DNA from: Streptomyces gilvus
Lineage (GTDB): Bacteria > Actinomycetota > Actinomycetes > Streptomycetales > Streptomycetaceae
Length of the DNA stretch: 64,000 nucleotides
Direction: 5' to 3'
NCBI RefSeq assembly: GCF_022513565.1
Contig: NZ_JAKWBE010000008.1
Coordinates: forward strand, 62,001-126,000
In this document: one piece after another, positions 55,618-63,789 of the stretch
Position numbering within the stretch: the stretch's first letter is position 1
Layout of the letters: every line of letters starts with the position of its first letter
The notes under the pieces: generated by a model
Database searches by the model: none
Told to the model about the DNA's origin: nothing
What the model saw: the letters and a program-made list of their open reading frames with translations, nothing else
Program-made: the position numbers and the translations under genes

Positions 55618-56502
55618 TCATCCCTTCACCGCCCCGGCGCTGAATCCCGTGATCAGCCACTTCTGGATGAACGCGAAGACGATCACCACGGGCACCGCCG
55701 CGATGATGCCCCCGGCGGCGAGCGCGCCGAGGTCGACGCTGTCCGCGCTCATCAGGGTGTTGAGGCCGACCGGGATGGTCTGCTTGCTCTGGTCGGAGAG
55801 GAACATCAGGGCGAACAGGAAGTGGTTCCAGGCGTGCACGAAGGCGAAGGAGCCGACGGCGATCAACCCGGGCCGCAACAGTGGCAGGACGACGATCCGG
55901 AACGCGGTGAAGCGGTTGCAGCCGTCGACCCAGGCGGCCTCCTCCAGGGAGTAGGGCACGTTCCGGATGAAGCCGCTGATGAGGATCATCGACAGCGGCA
56001 GCTGGAAGACGGTCTCGGCGATGATGACGCTGCCGAGGGAGTTGATCATCCGCAGGTTGGCGAAGATCTCGAAGAGCGGGACCAGCAGCAGGGCCCCCGG
56101 CACGAACTGCGTGCAGAGCAGGGCCAGCATGAAGGCCTTCTTGATCCGGAAGTCGAACCGCGCGAGCGCGTAGCCGCCGGCCAGGGCGACCAGCGTGGTC
56201 ATCACGAGGGTCGCGATGCCGACGAGGACGCTGTTCTGGAAGTAGGTGCCGAACGCCCGCTCGTTCCAGACCTTGTTGAAGTGGTCGAAGGTCATGGGCC
56301 AGGGCACGAGGGAGGTCGAGCCGGCCGGGCGGAGGGCGAAGAGCAGGATCCAGTAGAAGGGGATCAGCGTGAAGAGCAGGTAGATCGACAGGGGCAGGTA
56401 GATGTGCCGGCGGGGGACCTCGTCCCAGGCGCGGCGCCTGCCACGGGGACGCGTCGGCCGGGTCTCCACGCGCTCGGGCGCGGGCGCGATCTCGGTGATC
56501 AC
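55618..56502 (-). CDS. Carbohydrate ABC transporter permease (MalG type)
   Basis: Inner-membrane permease of 294 residues with six predicted helices and the EAA loop EEAAWVDGCNRFTAFRIVVLP. The GTG at 56502 has GGAGGTGAGAA upstream, inside the end of the partner permease gene, and overlaps its stop. With that partner it would form the channel for the lipoprotein encoded downstream. Confidence 0.92.
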   Translation of the reverse strand: MITEIAPAPERVETRPTRPRGRRRAWDEVPRRHIYLPLSIYLLFTLIPFYWILLFALRPAGSTSLVPWPMTFDHFNKVWNERAFGTYFQNSVLVGIATLVMTTLVALAGGYALARFDFRIKKAFMLALLCTQFVPGALLLVPLFEIFANLRMINSLGSVIIAETVFQLPLSMILISGFIRNVPYSLEEAAWVDGCNRFTAFRIVVLPLLRPGLIAVGSFAFVHAWNHFLFALMFLSDQSKQTIPVGLNTLMSADSVDLGALAAGGIIAAVPVVIVFAFIQKWLITGFSAGAVKG

Positions 56503-57431
56503 TTCTCACCTCCGAACTTGCTCAGCCGCAGATAGACGATCGAGCAGAAGAGCAGGATCACGAACGCGACCGTGGTCAGGGCCGACGCGTAGCCGAAGTT
56601 GTGGGCGTCCACGCTGGTGTTGGCGATGTAGAGCGGGAGGGTGGTCGTCTCGCCCGCCGGCCCGCCGCCGGTGAGCGTGTAGAGCAGGTCGACGTTGTTG
56701 AACTCCCACACCGCGCGCAGCAGCGTCGACAGGACGATGGCGTCCTTCAGATGGGGCAGGGTGATGTGCCAGAACTGCTTGAGCCGGCTGGCGCCGTCGA
56801 CCTCGGCGGCCTCGTAGAGGTCCTTGGAGACGGACTGGAGGTCGGCGAGGATGAGGATCGCGAAGAAGGGGACGCCTCGCCAGAGGTCGGCGACGACGGC
56901 CGCCGGGAAGACGGTCGAGGTGTCGGAGAGCCAGCTGGTGCCGTACGAGCCGATGCCGGCGTCCGCGAGGTAACGGGTGATGCCCGTCTGGGAGTTGTAG
57001 AGCAGCACCCAGATCGCGGAGGTCAGCACGCCGGAGACGGCCCACGGGGAGAAGACCAGCGCGCGGCCGAGCGCCCGCCCGACGAAGGTCTGGTTGACGA
57101 TCAGCGCGAGCGCGAGACCGAACAGCAGCTGCAGGCCGACCTCGACGACGACCCACTTGGCGCTGAAGGTCAGCGTGTCCCAGAACTGGGTGTCCTTGGT
57201 GAAGATCTGGACGAAGTTGTCGAAGCCCGCGTAGCCGTTCCGCCAGGGCTTGGTGGGGTTGTAGTTCTGCAGGCTGTAGTAGAAGACGCTGAGGACCGGG
57301 TAGGCGATGAAGCCCAGCATCAGCAGGGCGGCCGGAGCGATCAGCAGGTACGGGAGCCTGCGCGGAGTGGCGGAGGCACGGCGCCGCCGGGGTGGCGCGG
57401 GCGGTTTCGCCACGGCTGCGGCTTGGGCCAT
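56499..57431 (-). CDS. Carbohydrate ABC transporter permease (MalF type)
   Basis: Inner-membrane permease of 310 residues. A Pro/Arg-rich cytoplasmic N-terminus precedes six helices and the EAA loop YEAAEVDGASRLKQFWHITLP. ATG start at 57431. It is the first gene of the sugar-uptake run, preceded by a LacI-type palindrome about 50 bases upstream. Substrate unknown; context suggests pectin-derived oligosaccharides. Confidence 0.92.
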   Translation of the reverse strand: MAQAAAVAKPPAPPRRRRASATPRRLPYLLIAPAALLMLGFIAYPVLSVFYYSLQNYNPTKPWRNGYAGFDNFVQIFTKDTQFWDTLTFSAKWVVVEVGLQLLFGLALALIVNQTFVGRALGRALVFSPWAVSGVLTSAIWVLLYNSQTGITRYLADAGIGSYGTSWLSDTSTVFPAAVVADLWRGVPFFAILILADLQSVSKDLYEAAEVDGASRLKQFWHITLPHLKDAIVLSTLLRAVWEFNNVDLLYTLTGGGPAGETTTLPLYIANTSVDAHNFGYASALTTVAFVILLFCSIVYLRLSKFGGEK

Positions 57432-57480
57432 GACAGGGGCTCCGTTCTCGGTGCGGGTTCTGTTCTTGCGGTGGGGCGTA

Positions 57481-57492
57481 GGAAGCGCTTTC
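57481..57492. promoter_or_regulatory. LacI/GalR-type operator before the sugar permeases
   Basis: GGAAGCGCTTTC, with the palindrome AAGCGCTT at 57483-57490, lies 49 bases upstream of the MalF-type permease start. It matches the core of the site before the binding-protein gene, so one regulator could control both. Confidence 0.7.
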
Positions 57493-57572
57493 TCGATATG
57501 CGGAGGTCTGTCCCCTGTTCGCGGTTGGGGGTGCCTCGTGGGGTTGTGTGGCGGGTGCGGGTCCGGTGGGGC

Positions 57573-57600
57573 TGTTCGCGCAGTTCCCCGCGCCCCTAAG
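57573..57600 (-). repeat. Related dispersed repeat fragment
   Basis: On the reverse strand this reads CTTAGGGGCGCGGGGAACTG, then CGCGAA. The first part shares AGGGGCGCGGGG with repeat copies A and B, but it continues differently. It lies between the permease operon and the dehydratase gene, just after the dehydratase stop. Confidence 0.6.
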
Positions 57601-57609
57601 TGGGACTGG

Positions 57610-59340
57610 TCAACCGGCGTAGGGATCTGGGGCCTTGCCGGGGCGGGCCAGGAACTCGAAGTCGCAGCCGGTGTCCGCCTGGGTGATCTGGTCGTTGTAG
57701 AGGGCGCCGTAGCCGCGTTCGTAGCGGGTGGGCGGGGGCGTCCAGGCCGCCCTGCGTTGCTCCAGCTCCTCGTCGTCCACGTGGAGATGGAGGGAGCGGG
57801 CCTCGACGTCGAGGGTGATGAGGTCGCCGGTGCGGACCAGGGCCAGCGGGCCGCCGACGTACGACTCGGGGGCGATGTGCAGGGCGCACGCGCCGTAACT
57901 CGTGCCGCTCATCCGGGCGTCGGAGAGGCGGACCATGTCGCGCACGCCCTGCTTCAGGAGGTGGTCCGGGATCGGCAGCATGCCGTACTCGGGCATGCCG
58001 GGGCCGCCCTTGGGGCCGGCGTTGCGCAGCACCAGCACGCTGTCGGCGGTGATGTTCAACTCCGGGTCGTTGATGGTGCGTTGCATGGCCTTGTAGTCGT
58101 CGAAGACGACCGCGGGGCCGGTGTGCTTGAGCAGATGCGGCTCGGCGGCGATGTGCTTGATGACGGCGCCGTCGGGGCAGAGGTTGCCGCGCAGGACGGC
58201 GACCCCGCCCTCGGCGGCGACCGGGTTGTCGCGGGTGCGGATGACGTCGTCGTCGTGGACGACGGCACCCTCGATCTGCGCTCCCAGCGTGCCGTTGACG
58301 GTCGGCCGGTCCAGGTGCAGCAGGTCGGTGATCCGGGAGAGGAAGGCGGGCAGACCGCCGGCGAAGTAGAAGTCCTCCATGAGGTAGGTCCGACCGCCGG
58401 GCCGGACGTTCGCCAGCACCGGCACGGTACGGGCGATGCGGTCGAAGTCGTCGAGAGTGAGCGGGACTTGGCAGCGTCCCGCCATCGCGATCAGGTGGAT
58501 GACGGCGTTGGTGGAGCCGCCGAGTCCGAGCACCGTGGTGACGGCGTCCTCGAAGGCGTCACGGGTGAGGATCTCCGACGGCTTCAGCCCCGTCCAGGCG
58601 AGTTCCACGGCCCGGCGTCCGGAGGCTGCGGCCATCCGCTCGTGCCCGGAGTCGACGGCCGGGATCGAGGATGCGCCCGGCAGCGTCATGCCGAGGGCTT
58701 CGGCCGCCGCGGTCATCGTCGACGCGGTCCCCATGGTCATGCAGTGACCGGGCGAACGCGCCAACCCGCCCTGCAGCTCCCGCAGTTCGCAGTCGGTCAG
58801 ATTGCCGGCGCGGTGCTCGTCCCAGTACTTCCACATGTCGGTGCCGGAGCCGAGGGTCTCGCCGCGCCAGTGACCGGGCAGCATCGGACCCGCGGGCACG
58901 AAGAGCGACGGCACGTCGGCGGAGGCGGCGCCCATGAGCAGCGCGGGTGTCGACTTGTCGCAGCCGCCGAGCAGTACCGCCGCGTCGATCGGGTAGGAGC
59001 GCAGCAGCTCCTCCGTCTCCATCGCGAGCAGGTTGCGGTAGAGCATCGGGGTCGGCTTCTGGTACGTCTCGGAGAGCGTGGCGACCGGGAACTCCAGCGG
59101 GAAGCCGCCGGCCTGCCACACGCCCCGCTTGACCGCCTCGGCCCGCTCGCGCAGATGGACGTGGCAGGGGTTGATGTCGGACCAGGTGTTGAGGACGGCG
59201 ATCACCGGGCGGCCCCGGTACTCCTCCGCCTCGTAACCGAGCTGGCGCATCCGGGCGTTGTGCGACCAGGTGCGCAACTGGCCCTCGGTGCCGTACCACT
59301 GGTGGCTTCTGAGCTCTTCGGGGCGCTTTCTGTCGGTCAT
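57610..59340 (-). CDS. IlvD/Edd-family sugar-acid dehydratase
   Basis: Fe-S dehydratase of 576 residues in the sugar-acid branch of the IlvD/Edd family (L-arabinonate, D-xylonate or galactonate dehydratases) rather than amino-acid IlvD. The three cluster Cys motifs are visible: NPCHVHLRERAE, LGGCDKSTPALLMGA and SPGHCMTMGTASTM. SDARMSGTSYGACALHIAPES is the C-terminal active-site block. The ATG at 59340 overlaps the lyase stop (ATGA). With the DHDPS-family lyase and GntR regulator it forms a three-gene sugar-acid operon. The exact acid cannot be read. Confidence 0.86.
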   Translation of the reverse strand: MTDRKRPEELRSHQWYGTEGQLRTWSHNARMRQLGYEAEEYRGRPVIAVLNTWSDINPCHVHLRERAEAVKRGVWQAGGFPLEFPVATLSETYQKPTPMLYRNLLAMETEELLRSYPIDAAVLLGGCDKSTPALLMGAASADVPSLFVPAGPMLPGHWRGETLGSGTDMWKYWDEHRAGNLTDCELRELQGGLARSPGHCMTMGTASTMTAAAEALGMTLPGASSIPAVDSGHERMAAASGRRAVELAWTGLKPSEILTRDAFEDAVTTVLGLGGSTNAVIHLIAMAGRCQVPLTLDDFDRIARTVPVLANVRPGGRTYLMEDFYFAGGLPAFLSRITDLLHLDRPTVNGTLGAQIEGAVVHDDDVIRTRDNPVAAEGGVAVLRGNLCPDGAVIKHIAAEPHLLKHTGPAVVFDDYKAMQRTINDPELNITADSVLVLRNAGPKGGPGMPEYGMLPIPDHLLKQGVRDMVRLSDARMSGTSYGACALHIAPESYVGGPLALVRTGDLITLDVEARSLHLHVDDEELEQRRAAWTPPPTRYERGYGALYNDQITQADTGCDFEFLARPGKAPDPYAG

Positions 59341-60248
59341 ATCGACCACCCCGCGGCGATCGCGGCGACCTCGGCGCGCTCGTCCTCCGGCAGCGTGCGG
59401 CTCGGCGGGCGGACGTCGCGGCGGCACAGGCCGAGGGAGGCGAGGGCCTCCTTGACGACGGTGACGTTGTTGGCGGAACCGTGGGCCGCGCGCAGTTCCT
59501 CGAAGCGGCGGATCTGCTCCCAGACCTTCATGGCGGCCGGGTAGTCACCGGATCGAAGCGCTTCAATCATGTTCAGCGAGACGGACGGGGCGACGTTCAC
59601 CAGGCCGGAGGTGAAGCCGGTGGCGCCTGCCGAGAAGTACGAGGGCGCGTACGGCTCCGCGAGTCCCGCCACCCACACGAACCGGTCGAGCCCCGCGTCC
59701 CGTGCGAAGGCGGCGAACCGGGCGGCGTCCGGGACGGCGTACTTGACGCCGATGACGTTCGGGCAGTCGTCGGCGAGCTCCGCGAGGCGGAAGCCGGACA
59801 GCTGCGCGTTGCGGATGTAGGGGACGACGCCCAACTCGGGGACGGCGGCGGCGATCGCGCGGTGGTAGTCGACCCAGCCGGCCTGGGAGACGTAGGGGTG
59901 GACGGGCTGGTGGACCATGACCATCCGGGCGCCCAGCTCCCGGGCGTGGCGGGCGGAGGCGACGGCGGTGGGGACGTCGTGGCCGACGCCGACGAGGATC
60001 GCGGCGCGGTCGCCGGCCTCCTCGACGGTCAACTCGGTGACCAGGCGGCGCTCTTCGGGGGTCAGGGCGTAGAACTCCCCGGTGTTGCCATTGGGGGTGA
60101 GGATGCGCACCCCGCCCTCCAGCAGCCGGCGCAGCAGGGCCCGGTGGGCCTCCTGGTCGACGGAGCCGTCCTCGGCGAACGGGGTCACCGGGATCGCCAC
60201 CACGTCGGCCAGGGCCGCCCGCGCGGTCTCGAACGTCACGCTGCTCAT
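59337..60248 (-). CDS. DHDPS/NAL-family lyase (2-keto-3-deoxy sugar-acid aldolase or dehydratase)
   Basis: Class I lyase of 303 residues with the DapA fold. Schiff-base Lys169 (VIGVKYAVPD) and Tyr144 (VVPYIRNAQ) are present, and TPNGNTGEFYALTPEER replaces the GTTGE loop of DapA, pointing to sugar acids rather than aspartate semialdehyde. Start at 60248 overlaps the GntR stop. Acting after the IlvD/Edd dehydratase, it would cleave or dehydrate a 2-keto-3-deoxy acid. A 16-of-18 palindrome with an AAGCGCTT core lies inside the gene. Confidence 0.85.
   Translation of the reverse strand: MSSVTFETARAALADVVAIPVTPFAEDGSVDQEAHRALLRRLLEGGVRILTPNGNTGEFYALTPEERRLVTELTVEEAGDRAAILVGVGHDVPTAVASARHARELGARMVMVHQPVHPYVSQAGWVDYHRAIAAAVPELGVVPYIRNAQLSGFRLAELADDCPNVIGVKYAVPDAARFAAFARDAGLDRFVWVAGLAEPYAPSYFSAGATGFTSGLVNVAPSVSLNMIEALRSGDYPAAMKVWEQIRRFEELRAAHGSANNVTVVKEALASLGLCRRDVRPPSRTLPEDERAEVAAIAAGWSI
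59551..59568. promoter_or_regulatory. Intragenic LacI-like palindrome in the lyase gene
   Basis: GATCGAAGCGCTTCAATC is an 18-bp near-palindrome (only the outer C/A pair breaks it) with the same AAGCGCTT core as the two intergenic sites. It lies within codons of the DHDPS-family gene, about two-thirds of the way along. It may be a chance result of the Ile-Glu-Ala-Leu-Arg codons or an internal operator. Confidence 0.4.
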
Positions 60249-60901
60249 GCCTGCCCTTCCTCTTCCGTCGCCTGGGGGAACGCTCGCCGCACGAAGGACG
60301 CGATGTGGTCGTGGAGGGCCCGCGCGGCGCCGTCCGCGTCGCCGTCGAGGGCGAGCCGCAGGATCTCCCGGTGCTCGCCGGCCTCCCGCTCCCAGGAGGG
60401 CGAGGCGGCCCAGGCCACGGCCGAGACGAGGGCCGCCTGGTCGCGGACCTCGTCGAGCATCCGGCCGAGCAGCGGGTTGCCGCACGGCAGGTACAGGGCG
60501 CGGTGGAACTCCCGGTTGGCGAGGGAGCGTTCGGCGGTGTCGGTGGCGTCGTCGGCGCGGGTCAGCGCGTCCCGGGCGGCGTCGAGGGAGGCACCCCGCC
60601 GCACGGCCCGCTTGAGCGCCTCGGGTTCGAGGAGCAGTCGTACGTCGTAGACCTCGCGCGCCATGTCCGCGTCCACCATGCGCACCGTGACGCCCTTGTA
60701 CTGGCTCATCACGACCAGTCCGGTTCCGGCCAGTGTCTTGAGCGCCTCCCGCACCGGGGTCTTGGACACCCCGAACTGTGCGGCGAGTTCGGTCTCCACC
60801 AGGGCCTGACCCGGCGTCAACCGCCCGGTGAGGATGCGGCGTTTGATCTCCTCCAGCACGAACTGCGTGCGGGAGGGGATCGGCGTGGGCACAGAGGTCA
60901 T
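60245..60901 (-). CDS. GntR-family (FadR/FCD) transcriptional regulator
   Basis: Regulator of 218 residues with an N-terminal winged helix (about 10-75; LVETELAAQFGVSKTPVREALK) and an all-helical FCD ligand domain (about 85-215; acidic and His metal-site residues in ANREFHRALY and EHREILR). ATG start at 60901. It is the first gene of the regulator-lyase-dehydratase operon (ATGA overlap) and probably represses it through the palindromes directly upstream until a sugar acid binds. Confidence 0.9.
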   Translation of the reverse strand: MTSVPTPIPSRTQFVLEEIKRRILTGRLTPGQALVETELAAQFGVSKTPVREALKTLAGTGLVVMSQYKGVTVRMVDADMAREVYDVRLLLEPEALKRAVRRGASLDAARDALTRADDATDTAERSLANREFHRALYLPCGNPLLGRMLDEVRDQAALVSAVAWAASPSWEREAGEHREILRLALDGDADGAARALHDHIASFVRRAFPQATEEEGQA

Positions 60902-61255
60902 GCGCGCCTCTCGGAAGTCACGTATCAGATCTCGGGTATCTGATCTCGCGTATCGCGTCTCATATATGACGTACGAAGTACGACGCGTTGAAGGTAGGAG
61001 GAGGCGCAGGGTTCGTCAATGCTTCGGACAGAAATACCTCTGACGGACGGCGATTACGCCGTTACGGTGTTACGGCATCCAGCCGGGATCGCGCCCGCTG
61101 AGCCCCACCGCCCGGTCGAGCAGCGGCGCGTCGTCCTGGGGCGGCGGGACACGCGTCCCATCGGGATAACCGACAGGTTCCGACGGGTTTCCGCCGTCGC
61201 GATAGGGCACATGCCTCATGCGTCCGTCGGGGCCTTAGGCGCACGATGGCCAGGC
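60902..61255. promoter_or_regulatory. Divergent control region of the GntR operon and MFS gene
   Basis: A 354-base gap without a convincing gene. The left part is AT-rich and full of symmetry: ATCAGAT (60924-60930) with ATCTGAT (60938-60944), and CGTACGAAGTACG (60970-60982). These are likely operators for the adjacent GntR-family protein. The right part (61020-61255) is GC-rich, with a repeated GTTACGG (61061-61075), and I see nothing clear in it apart from the space needed for the MFS promoter. Confidence 0.6.
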
Positions 61256-62491
61256 ATGACGACATCGACATGGGCGGTGACGCGGGTCCTCGGGGACCGT
61301 GACGCGCGGCTGTATCTGACCGGGGTCGTGGTCTCCGGGTTCGGGACCTCGGCGTTGTGGCTGGCGTCCGGGGTGTGGGTCAGGGATCTCACCGGGTCGG
61401 ACGGGCTGGCCGCGCTGTGCCTGCTCGCCATGTGGGCGCCGACCCTGGCCGGCCCGGCGCTCGGCACCCTCGCCGACCGCGTCCGCCGCAAGCCCCTGCT
61501 GATCGGCGTGAACCTGCTGATGGCGGCCCTGCTGCCGGTTCTGCTCACCGTCGACTCCGCAACCGGACCGTGGCCGGTGTACGCGGTCCTGTTCGTGTAC
61601 GGCGCCGTCGGCGTCGTCCATGACGCGGCCGAGTCCGCCCTGGTCGCCGCCGCCGTCGACCCGGCCCTGCTCGGCGACTTCAACGGACTGCGCATGACCG
61701 CCACCGAGGGCATGAAGCTGGTGGCGCCGCTCGCGGGCGCCGGCCTGTACGCGGCGTACGGCGGCGCGAGCGTGGCCCTCCTGGACGCCGGGACGTTCGT
61801 GCTGGCCGCCGGGGTCTACGCCCTGCTGCGCGTCCGCGAGGAGAGGCCCGGCCCGCCCGCGCACGGCTGGTGGGCGCGGACCGCGGAGGGCACCCGTTTC
61901 CTGTGGGGGCACCCGCGGCTGCGCCCCCTGGTCGTCGTCGGCGGCACCACGATGCTCTTCGCGGGAGCCAACGGGGCGCTGATCTACGCCGTGATCGACG
62001 GCCTGGGCCACTCCCCCGCCTACGCCGGTGTCCTGTACGCCGTCCAGGGCGCCGGCTCGGTGGCAGTGGGGCTGCTCTCGGGCACCGGGCTGCGGCTGCT
62101 CGGCGCCCGCCGGTTCGCGGCGTGCGGCATCGGCCTCACGGCCCTCGCGGTGGCGCTGCGGGCCCTGCCCTCGGACCCGCTGACCCTGGTGTGCAGCGCG
62201 GGGATCGGCGCGGGGCTGCCCTGTGTGCTGATCGCCGCGGCGACCACCGTGCAGCGCGAGACGCCGGACGCGCTGCTCGGCCGTACGGCCGCCACGGCGA
62301 GCACGCTGATGTTCACACCGAACGTGCTCGGCCTGGCCCTCGGCGCGGCACTGGTCGAACTGGCCGACTACCGGCTGGTGTTGGCCACCCTCGGCGCCGG
62401 TCTGCTGCTGACGGCGGCCCCGCTGCTTCAGCGCCCGGCGAGCGCCGACCGCACCGCCGCCGAGTTCCCGTCCGACGCCAATCGGCTCTGA
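61256..62491 (+). CDS. MFS transporter (enterobactin-exporter-like)
   Basis: Twelve-helix MFS protein of 411 residues resembling the MFS_3/EntS-like branch. The conserved loop between TM2 and TM3 is LADRVRRKPLLIGVN; GLRMTATEGMKLVAPLAGAG lies near the middle. The frame is open far upstream, but the ATG at 61256 (MTTSTWAVTRVLGD) starts the homology. It is divergent from the sugar-acid operon. Export of a small molecule is more likely than sugar uptake, but its substrate is unknown. Confidence 0.83.
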   Translation: MTTSTWAVTRVLGDRDARLYLTGVVVSGFGTSALWLASGVWVRDLTGSDGLAALCLLAMWAPTLAGPALGTLADRVRRKPLLIGVNLLMAALLPVLLTVDSATGPWPVYAVLFVYGAVGVVHDAAESALVAAAVDPALLGDFNGLRMTATEGMKLVAPLAGAGLYAAYGGASVALLDAGTFVLAAGVYALLRVREERPGPPAHGWWARTAEGTRFLWGHPRLRPLVVVGGTTMLFAGANGALIYAVIDGLGHSPAYAGVLYAVQGAGSVAVGLLSGTGLRLLGARRFAACGIGLTALAVALRALPSDPLTLVCSAGIGAGLPCVLIAAATTVQRETPDALLGRTAATASTLMFTPNVLGLALGAALVELADYRLVLATLGAGLLLTAAPLLQRPASADRTAAEFPSDANRL

Positions 62492-62625
62492 GACAGCGCC
62501 AGTTGGGAGTCAGACGGCCCGCCTACTGCCGGCACTCCGGGTCCGCAAGGCAGCTCGACCGTCACGAGGGCGCACCACCCGGCGGCAGCGCCACTCGCGC
62601 CCCTGGCGGCGCCCCCGCCCCCTCC

Positions 62626-63789
62626 TCAGCGCCCCGACAGCGCCGACCGCACCGCCTCCAGGTCCCCGTCCGACGCCAACCCGGCGTGATACAGCCGCAC
62701 TTCGCTGGCCCCCCGGTCCCGGGCCTCCGTCATGCCGGCGGCCAGGGTGCCGGGGCTGCCGCCCATGCCGCCGACGACGGGGAAGTTGGCCGCGATCACG
62801 GCCCCCGCCCGGCCCTGTTCGGCGAACGGCGCTAGCAGGCCCGTACCGCCGGCGCACGGGACGACCACGCCGTCCGCGACGGACAGGATGTGCTCGGGGT
62901 CCACGCCCGGGTTGGCGCCGACGTGGTGGGTGACCGGGTCGGCGTGCAGCAGGACCTGGAAGCCGTCGGGGGCCGCCTCGCGGACCGCGCGGACCGCCGT
63001 CTCCTGGAGGGTGCGGGCGGTGTCGTCGCGCCACGCGCGTGTGGCGGCCGCCTTCGCCTCGCCGAGCAGCTTCTCGACCCCGGCCCAGCCTCCGTCGTCG
63101 GGCGCCCCCCGCCACAGCGGCTCCAGCGCGTCCCGTACAGAGGCCGCCAACTCGTCGGCGTCCAGGCCCTGTTCGCCGTAACCCTCCCGGCAGACGGGGC
63201 AGAAGCAGAGTGCCATCAGGTAGTGACCGGCGTCCCCGAGCCGGACTCCGCCGGTCTTGTCGTGGGCGTGCAGGTGCTCCAGGCCGTACCAGCCCAGCGA
63301 CTCCAGCTCGGTGCCGCGCGCGCCGGGGCGTACGGCCGCCTCGGCGGCGAGGTCGACGAGGTACGCGCGCGTGGCGGGCTGGGCGACGCAGGGGGCCCAG
63401 GGGTAGCGGTCGCCGTAGGCGTTGACGACGGAGGTGTCCGGATGCTCTGCGCCCAGACGGGAGTTGTGCGCGAGGACGACCCAGGTGTGCACCTCCAGGC
63501 CGGCCTCCGCGAGGGCGCTCGCGGCCTCGCCGTAGGCGTCACCGGGGGCCCAGTCGCCGGCCGCGTACGGGCGCAGCTCCCGGCCCGCCCAGCGGTCACC
63601 GGCCGGGTACAGCACGGCCGCGTGCTCGGCGGTGACGATCCGGTGGCGCGGGTGGCGGGGGGTGAGCGCGCGCGTGGAGTGGTAGGCGGCGGCCAGCGTC
63701 ACCTGTTCCACGCCGAGCGCGGCGATACGGCCGGCGGCCTCCGGGTCCCCGTTGACGTCCCAGGGGTAGACGAATGTCGACGCCTTCAC
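62626..63789 (-). CDS. Conserved protein of unknown function with a CxCxxC motif
   Basis: Cytosolic protein of 387 residues that I cannot assign to a named family. The pattern of short beta strands and helices (LGVEQVTLAAAYHS; AGLEVHTWVVLAHNS; FQVLLHADPV; GAVIAANFPVVGG) suggests a (beta/alpha)8 barrel. CFCPVCREGYGEQG near residue 205 is a candidate metal site. The GTG at 63789 overlaps the stop of the sugar-acid dehydratase-like gene upstream, so it is probably part of sugar-acid catabolism. It is separated from the convergent MFS gene by 134 bases in which I see nothing. Confidence 0.6.
   Translation of the reverse strand: MKASTFVYPWDVNGDPEAAGRIAALGVEQVTLAAAYHSTRALTPRHPRHRIVTAEHAAVLYPAGDRWAGRELRPYAAGDWAPGDAYGEAASALAEAGLEVHTWVVLAHNSRLGAEHPDTSVVNAYGDRYPWAPCVAQPATRAYLVDLAAEAAVRPGARGTELESLGWYGLEHLHAHDKTGGVRLGDAGHYLMALCFCPVCREGYGEQGLDADELAASVRDALEPLWRGAPDDGGWAGVEKLLGEAKAAATRAWRDDTARTLQETAVRAVREAAPDGFQVLLHADPVTHHVGANPGVDPEHILSVADGVVVPCAGGTGLLAPFAEQGRAGAVIAANFPVVGGMGGSPGTLAAGMTEARDRGASEVRLYHAGLASDGDLEAVRSALSGR

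Noticed and set aside
57307..59544. Forward open frame of 745 codons opposite the dehydratase
   Set aside because: Antisense to the IlvD/Edd-family gene, which has all three cluster Cys motifs; no ribosome site or homology on the forward strand.
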